Shown: piece after piece, positions 44,031 to 52,572 of the stretch
Layout: every line of letters begins with the position of its first letter
Numbering within the stretch: position 1 is the stretch's first letter
NCBI RefSeq assembly: GCF_000009265.1
Contig: NC_008378.1
Coordinates: 496,001 to 560,000 of the forward strand
Length of the DNA stretch: 64,000 bases
Direction: 5' to 3'
DNA from: Rhizobium johnstonii 3841
GTDB taxonomy: Bacteria; Pseudomonadota; Alphaproteobacteria; Rhizobiales; Rhizobiaceae
The notes under the pieces: model-generated
Database searches by the model: none
The model's input: the letters and a program-made list of their open reading frames with translations, nothing else
What the model was told of the DNA's origin: nothing
Program-made: the position numbers and the translations under genes

Positions 44031-45458
44031 TCATCTCTGTCCTCCATAGAGTAGATTCGGCAGCATGTAGACGATGCTCGGGAACAGATAGATGAACACC
44101 ATGCAGAGAATGACGATCAACATATACGGCATCATGCCGCGGAAGATGTCTGTCAGTTTGACATGCGGAGGCGAGACGCCCTTCAAGTAGTATGCCGACA
44201 TCGCCATGGGTGGTGATAGGAAGGCCGTCTGCAGGTTGATTGCCACGAGGATACCGAAGAACAGCGGATCGATCCCGAAATGCGGCAGCAGCGGAATGAA
44301 GATCGGGATGAAGATGACGATGATTTCAGTCCATTCCAGAGGCCAGCCGAGAATGAAGATGATGATCTGGGCCAGGATCAGGAACATCAGCGGCGACATG
44401 TCCAGGCCGGTCACGAAGTCACTGATGAACTGTTGACCGCCGAGATAGGCGAATACCGATGCGAAGGTCGCCGAACCGACGAACAACCAGCAGACCATCG
44501 CGGTCGTTCGCGCCGTCAGATACACCGACTCCTTCAGTCGCTGCCAGGTCAGCGCCCGATAGGCCGCAGCAAGCGCCAGTCCCCCCAATGCGCCGATTGC
44601 GGCGGCTTCCGACGGCGTTGCCAGGCCAAAGAGAATGGCACCCAGCACCGCAAGAATCAGAAAGGCGAGCGGCGCGAAGGATGTAAGCATCATCCAGGCG
44701 AGTTGGACCGGCGTGTGCTCGCCCACATCTTCTTTCGTTGGCCGCGGCGCCAGTTGCGGCTGCAGGATTGCTCGCACCACGACATAGATGAGATAAAACC
44801 CCGCCAGGGCGAGGCCGGGCAGGAGCGCCGCCGCATACATTCGGACAACCGAGATCCCGGAGGTGGCCGCATAGACGATCAGCAGGATGGAAGGCGGGAT
44901 CAGGATCCCGAGCGTGCCGCCCGCGCAGATCACGCCCGTCGCGTAGCGCACGTCATACTTTGCCTTCAGCATCGCTGGTAGGGCGAGCAGTCCCATCAAC
45001 GTCACCACGGCCCCGACGATGCCGGTTGCCGTGGCAAAGAGTGTGCAGGTGACCAGGGCGGCGACCGCCATCGAGCCGGGCACCCGGCGCGTGACGTTGA
45101 ATAGCGTCGAGAACAGCCGATCGACGATGTTGGCTCGCTCGACGATGTAGCCCATGAACAGGAACAGCGGGATAGCCGTGAGCACGTCGTTCTGGATGAC
45201 CGAGTAGGTCTGGTTGACGAACAGATCGAAGATCCGGTTGTTGAAGAAACCGCCGATCCAGGTCTGCGCCAGTGTAGCGGCATCGCCGCCGGATTCGAGC
45301 GCGCGGTCATAGCCGCGCCACATGCGGCCGGCATCGAAATAGGCATAGTATCCGAAGCCGACACCCAGAGCCATCAAGGTGAACGCCACCGGGAAGCCGA
45401 GGAAGATGGTGAGGATCAGGATGAGGAGCATCCCGACGGCAATATGTGCATCCGTCAT
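44031..45458 (-). CDS. dctM: TRAP transporter large permease (DctM)
   Basis: 475 residues with about 12 membrane helices. DctM markers include the N-terminal ILTIFLGFPVAFTLMALG, PLFLFMGYIVERANI ('vPlFllaGeim'), ATATGIVGAVVTLMGLLALPAML, GGTLGILIPPSILLIVYA (the very characteristic 'GtLGiLIPPSi'), and LGWPLEWTEIIVIFIPIFIPLL near the end. It is the Na+- or H+-driven channel of a tripartite uptake system. Its start overlaps the dctQ stop by four bases. Confidence 0.95.
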   Translation of the reverse strand: MTDAHIAVGMLLILILTIFLGFPVAFTLMALGVGFGYYAYFDAGRMWRGYDRALESGGDAATLAQTWIGGFFNNRIFDLFVNQTYSVIQNDVLTAIPLFLFMGYIVERANIVDRLFSTLFNVTRRVPGSMAVAALVTCTLFATATGIVGAVVTLMGLLALPAMLKAKYDVRYATGVICAGGTLGILIPPSILLIVYAATSGISVVRMYAAALLPGLALAGFYLIYVVVRAILQPQLAPRPTKEDVGEHTPVQLAWMMLTSFAPLAFLILAVLGAILFGLATPSEAAAIGALGGLALAAAYRALTWQRLKESVYLTARTTAMVCWLFVGSATFASVFAYLGGQQFISDFVTGLDMSPLMFLILAQIIIFILGWPLEWTEIIVIFIPIFIPLLPHFGIDPLFFGILVAINLQTAFLSPPMAMSAYYLKGVSPPHVKLTDIFRGMMPYMLIVILCMVFIYLFPSIVYMLPNLLYGGQR

Positions 45459-46102
45459 TGAGCGTCCCGATCCCGTGGTTCACGTCCAGCGTCAAGTTCC
45501 CGCGACGGAAGGAAACCCTCGTCCTCGGACTTGAGCACGTCCAGGCTTTTTGTTTCCAGTAGTACCTTTTCCAGTTCTTCGACATCTTCGGCCTGCTTCG
45601 GCCATTCGCCCGTCCTTATGCAGAGAATGCAGCGGAAGACCTGCGCCACGCCCTGCAGGAACAGGAGAATGCCGGCGGCGACGATCACGGCCTTGAACTG
45701 GAAGATCGGCACACCGGCGGGACTGTTGGAACTGACCTCCAGGTAGCCCCAACTGCGTGCGGCATATTTCCAGCCCGAGAACACCAGCGCGGTTATACCG
45801 GGAAAGAAAAAGATGAAGTACAACACCAGTTCCAGCCTGGCCTGCGTGCGCGGTTTCCAGAGCCGGTAGATGAAGTCGCCGCGCACATGGCCATCACGCG
45901 AGAGGGTATACGCTCCCGCCATCATGAAGATCGTTCCATAGAGCATGTAGCTCAGATCGAAGGCCCAGGGGGTCGGCGCGCGAAAGAGGTAGCGTGCAAC
46001 AACCTCATAGCCGACGCCGAAGGCCATGATGAGTATCCCCCACGCGAACACCTTGCCGAACCACGCCGACAAATCGTCGGCGAATGCAATGTAACGGAGC
46101 AT
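45455..46102 (-). CDS. dctQ: TRAP transporter small permease (DctQ)
   Basis: 215 residues, four membrane helices: an N-terminal WFGKVFAWGILIMAFGVGYEVVARYLFRAPTPWAFDLSYMLYG (the DctQ signature 'evvaRyvF..ptpW..El'), then GAYTLSRDGHVRGDFIYRLW ('Ll..g.HVRvDilY'). The C-terminal tail is longer and more acidic than usual (EDVEELEKVLLETKSLDVLKSEDEGF). Between dctP (59-base gap) and dctM (overlap). Confidence 0.93.
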   Translation of the reverse strand: MLRYIAFADDLSAWFGKVFAWGILIMAFGVGYEVVARYLFRAPTPWAFDLSYMLYGTIFMMAGAYTLSRDGHVRGDFIYRLWKPRTQARLELVLYFIFFFPGITALVFSGWKYAARSWGYLEVSSNSPAGVPIFQFKAVIVAAGILLFLQGVAQVFRCILCIRTGEWPKQAEDVEELEKVLLETKSLDVLKSEDEGFLPSRELDAGREPRDRDAQ

Positions 46103-46161
46103 GCAAGCGCCTCCCTAACCTCGATGAGGGACGAGGCCCGGAAATACCGGGCCTTCACCAT

Positions 46162-47292
46162 CTATTTTCCGAGGTTCAATTTTCCGGGGAAATAGTGCTC
46201 ATAGGCGAGTGCGAGATCGGCGGAATTCATCAATTCGTAGTACACGACCCTCTCCACCCACTGCCGCTGACTGTCGAGCACCTTCTTCATGAACGCATCC
46301 GCTTCCAGCGTGGGGATGATCGCATCCCAGGCCTTCAGTTGCGCATCCAGAATTTCCTTTGGAGTGCGGTGCACGGTCACGCCATGTTCGGCCTGGAGTT
46401 TTCGAAGGTCGCTTGAATAGTTGTCCATCGCGGACGCTGTATTCGCCGTGCTTGCTGCCTCCACGCCATATTCCAGGATCGCCTGCAGATCGTCAGGAAG
46501 GTCGTCAAACACATCCTTGTTGAAGAGGAACTCGAAAGATTCGCTCGCTTGATGGTAGGACGACAGCATGTAGTTTTTGGCGACATCCTGCGAACCAAAC
46601 CGTAGGTCAGAGGAGGGATTGTTGAACTCGAAGGCGTCGATGACGCCTCGCTCCATTGCCGGCACGATCTCGCCGCCCGGAAGTTGAGCGACGCTCATGC
46701 CCATATTCTGCATGAGATCGGCGGCGAGCCCGACCGTGCGATATTTGAGGCCGTTGACGTCGTTCACGGTCGCGACCTGGTTCTTGAACCAGCCGAACGG
46801 CTGCGCGGGCATCGGGAAGCCATAGAAGCCGTAAAGGTTCAGCCCCATGATGTCCTGGGTGAGTTCTCGGTATAGATCCTTGCCGCCACCTTGATGGAAC
46901 CATCCGAGCATGGTGGTTGCGCTGCCGCCAAATACCGGCCCGGTACCGAAGAGGGAAGCTGCCTTGTGCTTTCCGTACCAATAGACCGGAACGGTGTGGG
47001 CTGCGTCGATCACGCCATCGTTGACGCCGTCGAGCACCTGAAACGCGCCGACGACCGTACCGGCAGGCATTAGTTCGAACTTCAGGCGTCCGCCGGACAT
47101 TCGTTCGACCCGTTGCACGTACTGGCGGGCAAAATCCATCCAGATGTCCGACGCGGGCCAGGATGTTTGCATTTTAATGACGGTGGGTGCCTGGGCCAGC
47201 ACGGCCGGGGCGGCAAGAGCCCCAACTGCGGTTACTCCAACGAGCGTAGATGCTCCCAGCAACTCTCGACGCGATACTGCCTTTTTGGTCAT
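46162..47292 (-). CDS. dctP: TRAP transporter substrate-binding protein (DctP)
   Basis: 376 residues. A twin-arginine-type leader (SRRELLGASTLVGVTAVGALAAPAVLAQA) is followed by the mature protein TVIKMQTSWPASDIW. The segments AGTVVGAFQVLDGVNDGVIDAAHTVPVYW, VNGLKYRTVGLAADLMQNMGMSVAQLPGGEIVPAMERGVIDAFEFNNPSSD are those of DctP proteins of the 2-oxoacid/lactate (TakP-like) group, so an organic acid is the probable ligand; an aromatic or lignin-derived acid cannot be excluded given the neighbours. A GGGAGGAAG ribosome site lies six bases upstream of the ATG. Confidence 0.9.
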   Translation of the reverse strand: MTKKAVSRRELLGASTLVGVTAVGALAAPAVLAQAPTVIKMQTSWPASDIWMDFARQYVQRVERMSGGRLKFELMPAGTVVGAFQVLDGVNDGVIDAAHTVPVYWYGKHKAASLFGTGPVFGGSATTMLGWFHQGGGKDLYRELTQDIMGLNLYGFYGFPMPAQPFGWFKNQVATVNDVNGLKYRTVGLAADLMQNMGMSVAQLPGGEIVPAMERGVIDAFEFNNPSSDLRFGSQDVAKNYMLSSYHQASESFEFLFNKDVFDDLPDDLQAILEYGVEAASTANTASAMDNYSSDLRKLQAEHGVTVHRTPKEILDAQLKAWDAIIPTLEADAFMKKVLDSQRQWVERVVYYELMNSADLALAYEHYFPGKLNLGK

Positions 47293-47844
47293 TGTTCTTC
47301 CTCCCTGGATTGTAGTCGAATTCTCCCTGCATTTCCTGGTAGTCTGCTAAGTTGAACAAGAGGCCTCCCAACCTCTTCCTGATCAGTATCAACAACTGAT
47401 TGTTCTCATTTGTCAATTATGCACACTTTTTGCAATTCTGACAGACGTTCAAGTGTTGTTGATGACAGCTTGGGGCTGTGGTCCAACGGCCAAGGCCCAG
47501 TACCGCTGCTCCGCGTTGTCCGGACTACCTCCAGCTTAGAAAGAAAAAGCTGCTTTCGCCCGTCGACGATGAACTGGAGCCATGTGCTGAACTGGAACTA
47601 TGTGCTCGTTCTTGATCGCCTTCGTTCCAAGTCGATTAAGCCGACGAGAGCCGACGTCCACACATGGCGCACAGATGTCGTCTCGTCAAACCAATGCTAT
47701 GGCCGCTTTCGGGGAGCGGCAACAATTGCCTCTATGACCGAGAAGAGGCGCAGCTGCCGAACACTGATTGCCCAATGAAAGTCCACAAAAGGCCCCTTAG
47801 CGGAAACCGCTCAAGTTGGCTTGACGTCAAAAAGCAGACGAAGC
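47293..47844. other. 552 bases upstream of the TRAP operon, no clear gene
   Basis: The first ~140 bases next to dctP are AT-rich and contain short inverted repeats (ATCAGTTGTTGAT about 47390-47402, and AGAGG.CCTCCCAACCTCTT about 47360-47380), so they probably hold the TRAP promoter and an operator. The remaining ~400 bases have only short frames without ribosome sites or domains and may be decayed coding sequence. Confidence 0.4.
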
Positions 47845-49251
47845 TCACGACAGTGCAAAAATCCTCACCTCTCTCCCGATGCCCTGAAGTTCCGCCATCC
47901 GGGAGGCCGATGTGATGCCGCTGTCGCGCAGGATCTCTGAAACCTGGGCATCCTCGACGATCGCCTCCGTCGTCATGATCACATTGGGATCGGCAAGGCC
48001 CTGGACGCGGGAAGCGATATTGACGGTTTGGCCGAAGTAGTCCTGCCGGTCGTTCAGGTTGACGGCGAGGCATGGTCCCTCATGGATGCCGATCTTCAGG
48101 AGAAGGTCGTCGCTGCCGTGTTCGGCATTCAGCCGAAGCATCGCCTCCCGCATCTTGAGTGCCGCCGCCACCGCACGGTCCGGGCTCGGGAAGGTGGCCA
48201 TCACGGCATCGCCTATGGTCTTGACGACGGCTCCGGCCTCTGTGGCGACGATCTCGTGAAGAACCCGGAAATGCGCCCGCACCAGATCGAAGGCGGCAAG
48301 ATCTCCGACGCGCTCGTAAAGCGCGGTCGAGCCCCTCAAGTCGGTGAAGAGGAAGGTCAGGCTGGTGATCTTGAGGCGCTGGTCGACGTCGAGTGTGTCG
48401 GTCCGATAGATGTCGCGGAAGCTCTGGTTCGTCAGCAGCCGCTTGGCTGTCAGAAAAGGCCGCCTGCGGCCCAGCAGGTCGTGCAGCTCTTCTCCTGCGA
48501 TGCAGACGTTCGGCACCACTCTGCGATCGGTGTGGTTCTCAAGCGTGAGCCGCAGTGAGCCAGGACGCAGGGTCAGCGTTTCGTTCAGCGCATGCGTCCG
48601 ACTGATGATCATCGAGAGGGTTTGACGTTCGTCGGTGGGCTCACCCTGCACGTCGATGAACTGCGCCGAGTGTGTCACCGGATCGAAGATGATGACGAAC
48701 TGCGCCGGCAGTTGCAGGGAGACGAAGGCCTTTTCGCCCGGAGCCAACTCGATCATCTCCAGCTGGATGCGCGAAAACCTTGCTTCGAGATCGTCAGGCA
48801 GGTCGACCCCGGTGCTGAAGAAGATCTGGCGGTAGTACTCGAGCGGCGGCAACCGATCAGGATCGTGACCGGCAATCCTGCGCACGCGCGGGCTGACCGT
48901 GAACGTGACCTCGACCATCTCGTCGAGGGTCGGTTCGTATCCGGCGGCGCAGAGCGCGCAATGGTACGTCTCGTGGACAACGGTTTTGAGGGTTGCGCCG
49001 CTGTCGAGGACGCCGCCGCATCCCGGGCAAAGGACATTCCAGGTCATCTCGAATGCGCCTATGCGGGCTGCATGAAGAAACGCGGCGATGGTTTTCTCTT
49101 GGTCGAGATCATGCTTATCGGCGAAAGCGAGCGCATTGATGCGATTGAGTTCACGATCCGAGCCATGCGTGACGACGTTTTCGATGCACTCGACCGTCTG
49201 CGGGTCAGCCGCCTGTCGCAGGGAGGCAAAAAGGACGTCCACTTCGCTCAT
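47845..49251 (-). CDS. Adenylate/guanylate cyclase, class III, with zinc-ribbon N-domain
   Basis: 468 residues. The N-terminal ~290 residues match the DUF5939-type sensory region and include two CxxC pairs (LCPGCGGVL and HCALCAAGY, about 30 residues apart) that should bind zinc. The C-terminal domain (~295-465) is a class III cyclase: TSLTFLFTDLRGSTALYERVGD, VVKTIGDAVMATFPSPDRAVAAAL, KIGIHEGPCLAVNLNDRQDYFGQTVNIASRVQ. The first metal-binding Asp (TDLRGS) and the second (KTIGDAVMA) are present. It would make cAMP (or cGMP) in the cytoplasm. The signal sensed is unknown. It stands alone between the TRAP operon and the MarR gene. Confidence 0.9.
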   Translation of the reverse strand: MSEVDVLFASLRQAADPQTVECIENVVTHGSDRELNRINALAFADKHDLDQEKTIAAFLHAARIGAFEMTWNVLCPGCGGVLDSGATLKTVVHETYHCALCAAGYEPTLDEMVEVTFTVSPRVRRIAGHDPDRLPPLEYYRQIFFSTGVDLPDDLEARFSRIQLEMIELAPGEKAFVSLQLPAQFVIIFDPVTHSAQFIDVQGEPTDERQTLSMIISRTHALNETLTLRPGSLRLTLENHTDRRVVPNVCIAGEELHDLLGRRRPFLTAKRLLTNQSFRDIYRTDTLDVDQRLKITSLTFLFTDLRGSTALYERVGDLAAFDLVRAHFRVLHEIVATEAGAVVKTIGDAVMATFPSPDRAVAAALKMREAMLRLNAEHGSDDLLLKIGIHEGPCLAVNLNDRQDYFGQTVNIASRVQGLADPNVIMTTEAIVEDAQVSEILRDSGITSASRMAELQGIGREVRIFALS

Positions 49252-49374
49252 GAGACAAGTCTCCGTGTGCAGAACCCACGGCGGACAACGCCAGGATGGG
49301 GATCATAACACGGGGGTTACCCAATAGAAATCTAAAGGCTTGGATGCTGCTTGCTTCCCAAGCGAAGGCGGGTT

Positions 49375-49860
49375 TCAATTCCCCTTGTATATCCGCTTCA
49401 GCGCCGTCAGCAGCGCATCCAATTCGTCGCGCGAAAACAGGTCGATGAAACGCTGCTCGTGCCTATCGATCAGCGCACGCGCCCGCGCGAGCATTGCGTG
49501 TCCCGCCTTCGTCAGATGAAGTTCCTGGCGCCGGCGGTCGGCCGCGGAGGGGCGGCGCTCGATCAGGTCGCGGGCTGCCAGCCGGTTGACGAGGGCCATC
49601 ATCGTCGCCCGGTCGGTGCCGAGCGTATTGGCAAGGTCGATCTGCGATGCGCCCGGATTGCCGGAGACAAGTTCCATCACCGCCAGCTGCTTCTGCGTTA
49701 GCGCCAGTTCCTCCATGGTTTCGGCGAAGTCGCGATAGACTGCGACATGCGCCATGCGCAGATGAAATCCCAGCAGGTCGCCAAGCCGGCCGACGTCGAG
49801 GCCCGGCGTCGCGGGCGCATCTTCGCCCTCGAAATCGTCCCGCGGTGATTTTGTCGCCAT
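49375..49860 (-). CDS. MarR-family regulator of the hydroxycinnamate operon
   Basis: 161 residues with a winged helix-turn-helix: LTQKQLAVMELVSGNPGASQIDLANTLGTDRATMMALVNRLAARDLIERRPSAADRRRQELHLTKAG, with the basic wing DRRRQELHLT. It is encoded divergently from the CoA-ligase gene, with 202 bases between starts. MarR proteins in this place (FerR, CouR, FerC) repress hydroxycinnamate genes and release DNA on binding the CoA thioester. The ATG at 49860 fits; a longer start at 49878 lacks support. A matching palindrome overlaps the presumed promoter of the operon. Confidence 0.88.
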   Translation of the reverse strand: MATKSPRDDFEGEDAPATPGLDVGRLGDLLGFHLRMAHVAVYRDFAETMEELALTQKQLAVMELVSGNPGASQIDLANTLGTDRATMMALVNRLAARDLIERRPSAADRRRQELHLTKAGHAMLARARALIDRHEQRFIDLFSRDELDALLTALKRIYKGN

Positions 49861-49976
49861 CGTTCGTTCTCGTCTCATCCAGGCGCCATAACCATCAAAA
49901 TCAGCGGGTTAGTCAATATCCGTATTGCGGATTTCCCTGCGCCATTCGAGCGATCGGATTTGCCTTAAACAGCCTC

Positions 49977-50021
49977 TTGCATCCTGCCGGGAAAAGATAT
50001 TAGTATGTGTTGCATACGAAT
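49977..50021 (+). promoter_or_regulatory. Promoter and MarR operator of the CoA-ligase operon
   Basis: TTGCAT at 49977-49982 and TAGTAT at 50001-50006, 18 bases apart, form a plausible sigma-70-type promoter 60 bases before the CoA-ligase ATG. Overlapping the -10 box is an inverted repeat, ATTAGTATG (49999-50007) and CATACGAAT (50013-50021), eight of nine bases complementary around TGTTG. Overlap with the -10 box is the arrangement expected for repression by the divergent MarR protein. Confidence 0.6.
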
Positions 50022-50062
50022 TTGATGCCTGCTGCGGGGAGCGGCGGGCATGGGAGGAGAAA

Positions 50063-51649
50063 ATGGCGCATTCCTTTTCCGGGATGGCTTCGTCGGCGGA
50101 TTGCGGACTGGTGACGGATGATCCGATCCTTTACCGCGCCCGCGTCGCACCGGGCCGTCCGGCTCTGTTCGAGATCGCTACCGGCCGGCAGCTCACCTAT
50201 GCCGAACTCGATGCGCGGATCGCCTGCTGCGCGGGCTTGCTGAGCGATGTGCTTGGAGCGCGCCGCGACGGGGCGCGTGTCGCCATGCTGGCGCGCAACT
50301 CCGTAGATTCGATCGTGCTTGCCTTTGCCTGCCAGCGTGCCGGCGCCATCTACGTGCCGCTCAACTGGCGCCTCAACGCCGCCGAGCTTCGGCCGATCCT
50401 TGCCGATTGCGCGCCGGCTCTGCTCGTTCACGACGAGGAGTTCGCGGCAACCGTCGCCAACCTTGCGGGCGCCGATCCCGAGATGGCGGTGATATCGATG
50501 GCCGACGGCCCGGCCGGGTTCGCCGCGCGGATCGAAGCGAGCCTTCCGGCCGCTCCGGTGCCCGCCGATGCCGATGGACCCTGCGTCCTTCTCTACACCT
50601 CGGGCACGACGGGGCAGCCGAAGGGCGTCGTTATCACCCGCCGCAACGCCTTTTTCGCCGCTATCAACTTTTCCGTCGTCGGAGAGATCGGGCCGAGATC
50701 CGTCGCGCTTTGCGACCTGCCGTTCTTCCACACGATCGGGCTGATCGCGGTGGCGCGTACCACATTGATGCTGGGCGGCACGCTTGTCGTCTCCGACCGC
50801 TTCACCCCGGCGCGCACACTCGCAGCCCTTGCCGACCGTCAGCGTGCCATCACCCATTATTTCGCCGTGCCGCAGATCGCGCTCGCCTTGCGCAACGATC
50901 CAGCCTATAGCGCCGCGGCTCTGGCCGGCCTGCATGCGCTCTTCGTCGGCGGCGCGCCGCTGACGCAGGCGCTGATCGAAAGCTATCTCGATGACGGCGT
51001 TGCGCTGGTCAACGGTTACGGCATGAGCGAGGCCGGAACGGTGCTGCACGTGCCGATCGACCGGCGCGCCGTGCAGGACAATCCCGGCAGCGTCGGTCTT
51101 CCGGCGCCGTTGCTCGACATTCGCATCGTCGACGAGGACGGCCGCGAGGTTGATGAAGGCGAGATCGGCGAACTCTGGCTGCGCGGGCCGGCCGTGACGC
51201 CGGGCTACTGGAACAAGCCTGAGGAAACCGCTGCCGCCTTCACCGACGGCTGGTACCGCACCGGCGATCTCGGCCGACGCGAAGCGAACGGCTTCTATCG
51301 CATCGTCGACCGGCTGAAGGACATGTACATCAGCGGCGGCGAGAATGTTTACCCCGCCGAGGTCGAAGCAGCACTCGCAAGTCATCCCGATATCCTCGAT
51401 GCGGCGGTCGTCGGCATTCCCGATATCCGATGGGGCGAATGCGGCGTCGCCTATGTCGTGCTGCGGCCGGGTGCTGCGGCAACGGGCGATGAGATCGCCG
51501 GCCATTGCGCGGCAAGGCTCGCCGCCTTCAAGCGTCCGGCGCGCATCCTCTTCGTCGAGGCCATTCCCCGCACCGCCTCCGGCAAGGTGCAGAAACATGT
51601 CCTGCGCCAGTTCCATTCCGACGAAACCCTTCAACGACAGGCCCTGTGA
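50063..51649 (+). CDS. fcs: Acyl-CoA synthetase, probably feruloyl/coumaroyl-CoA ligase
   Basis: 528 residues, ANL (AMP-binding) family. The P-loop-like motif LLYTSGTTGQPKGV is at 177-190; NGYGMSEAGTV, GWYRTGDLGRREANGFYRIVDRLKDMYISGGENVYPAEVE and the C-terminal catalytic lysine in RTASGKVQKH are present. Medium-length acyl- and aryl-CoA ligases share these motifs, so the substrate (ferulate, p-coumarate, caffeate) is inferred from the following hydratase-lyase gene, which acts on the product. It lies first in the operon with GGAGG six bases before the ATG at 50063. In-frame sequence further upstream falls inside the promoter/operator. Confidence 0.82.
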   Translation: MAHSFSGMASSADCGLVTDDPILYRARVAPGRPALFEIATGRQLTYAELDARIACCAGLLSDVLGARRDGARVAMLARNSVDSIVLAFACQRAGAIYVPLNWRLNAAELRPILADCAPALLVHDEEFAATVANLAGADPEMAVISMADGPAGFAARIEASLPAAPVPADADGPCVLLYTSGTTGQPKGVVITRRNAFFAAINFSVVGEIGPRSVALCDLPFFHTIGLIAVARTTLMLGGTLVVSDRFTPARTLAALADRQRAITHYFAVPQIALALRNDPAYSAAALAGLHALFVGGAPLTQALIESYLDDGVALVNGYGMSEAGTVLHVPIDRRAVQDNPGSVGLPAPLLDIRIVDEDGREVDEGEIGELWLRGPAVTPGYWNKPEETAAAFTDGWYRTGDLGRREANGFYRIVDRLKDMYISGGENVYPAEVEAALASHPDILDAAVVGIPDIRWGECGVAYVVLRPGAAATGDEIAGHCAARLAAFKRPARILFVEAIPRTASGKVQKHVLRQFHSDETLQRQAL

Positions 51650-51691
51650 AGCGGCCCCCCGGCATCACGCCGAAACCCATGGAGTAACCTC

Positions 51692-52516
51692 ATGACTGAA
51701 GACAAATCGCCGGTTCTGGTCGAATTCGACAGCGGCATCGCCTTCGTGACCCTCAACCGTCCGGAAAAGCGCAATGCGATGAATCCGGCGCTGAATGCCC
51801 GAATGCTCGAAGTGCTTGACGAGCTCGAGGGCGACGAGCGTTGCGGCGTCCTCGTCCTGCGCGGCGCCGGCGAATCCTGGTCGGCCGGCATGGATCTGAA
51901 GGAATATTTCCGCGACAATGACGACAAGCCGCGTGACGTCACGCTGAAGGCGCGGCGCCAGTCCGGCAACTGGTGGGGCCGGCTGATGTATTTCGAAAAG
52001 CCGACGATCGCCATGGTCAACGGCTGGTGCTTCGGCGGCGCATTCACACCGCTGGTTTCCTGCGATCTCGCCATCGCCGCCGAGGAGGCAAATTTCGGCC
52101 TCTCCGAGATCAACTGGGGCATTCTGCCGGGCGGCAATGTCACCCGCGCGGTCGCCGAAGTGATGCGCCATCGCGACGCCCTCTATTACATCATGACCGG
52201 CGAACTGTTCGGCGGACGCAAGGCCGCCGAAATGGGTCTCGTCAACGAGGCGGTGCCGCTGGCGGAGCTGGAAATCCGGGTCCGCAAGATCTGCGCCAGC
52301 CTTCTCGAAAAGAACCCGGTGACGCTGAAGGCCGCCAAGGACACCTACAAGCGGGTGCGCAACCTGCCATGGGATCTCGCCGACGATTACATCTACGCCA
52401 AGCTGGAGCAGATGCTGTTTCTCGACAAGACCAAGGGGCGCGACGAGGGGCTGAAACAGTTCCTCGACGACAAAACCTATCAGCCGGGGCTCGGCGCCTA
52501 CCAGCGCGACCGCTGA
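51692..52516 (+). CDS. ech: Hydroxycinnamoyl-CoA hydratase-lyase
   Basis: 274 residues, crotonase fold with SWSAGMDLKEYF (oxyanion loop) and NGWCFGGAFTPLVSCDLAIAAEEANFGLSEINWGILPGGNV. Tyr72, Glu139 and Tyr235 sit at the positions of Tyr75, Glu143 and Tyr239, known to be important in the Pseudomonas fluorescens enzyme, so it should hydrate feruloyl-CoA and cleave it to vanillin and acetyl-CoA rather than act as an ordinary enoyl-CoA hydratase. NWWG and the terminal DDKTYQPGLGAYQR are also family hallmarks. It starts 42 bases after the ligase gene, with a weak ribosome site. Confidence 0.9.
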   Translation: MTEDKSPVLVEFDSGIAFVTLNRPEKRNAMNPALNARMLEVLDELEGDERCGVLVLRGAGESWSAGMDLKEYFRDNDDKPRDVTLKARRQSGNWWGRLMYFEKPTIAMVNGWCFGGAFTPLVSCDLAIAAEEANFGLSEINWGILPGGNVTRAVAEVMRHRDALYYIMTGELFGGRKAAEMGLVNEAVPLAELEIRVRKICASLLEKNPVTLKAAKDTYKRVRNLPWDLADDYIYAKLEQMLFLDKTKGRDEGLKQFLDDKTYQPGLGAYQRDR

Positions 52517-52572
52517 GCACGGGTCCGGTTCGCCGGGCCGTTCACGAGCCGATCATCGGGAGGAGTAAAGCA

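Noticed and set aside
47410..47778. A 122-codon plus-strand frame upstream of the TRAP operon
   Set aside because: Lies over the AT-rich promoter region, no ribosome site, no recognisable family.
50000..51634. A 544-codon open frame on the minus strand across the CoA ligase
   Set aside because: It mirrors the ligase gene, has no recognisable domain, and covers the ligase promoter.
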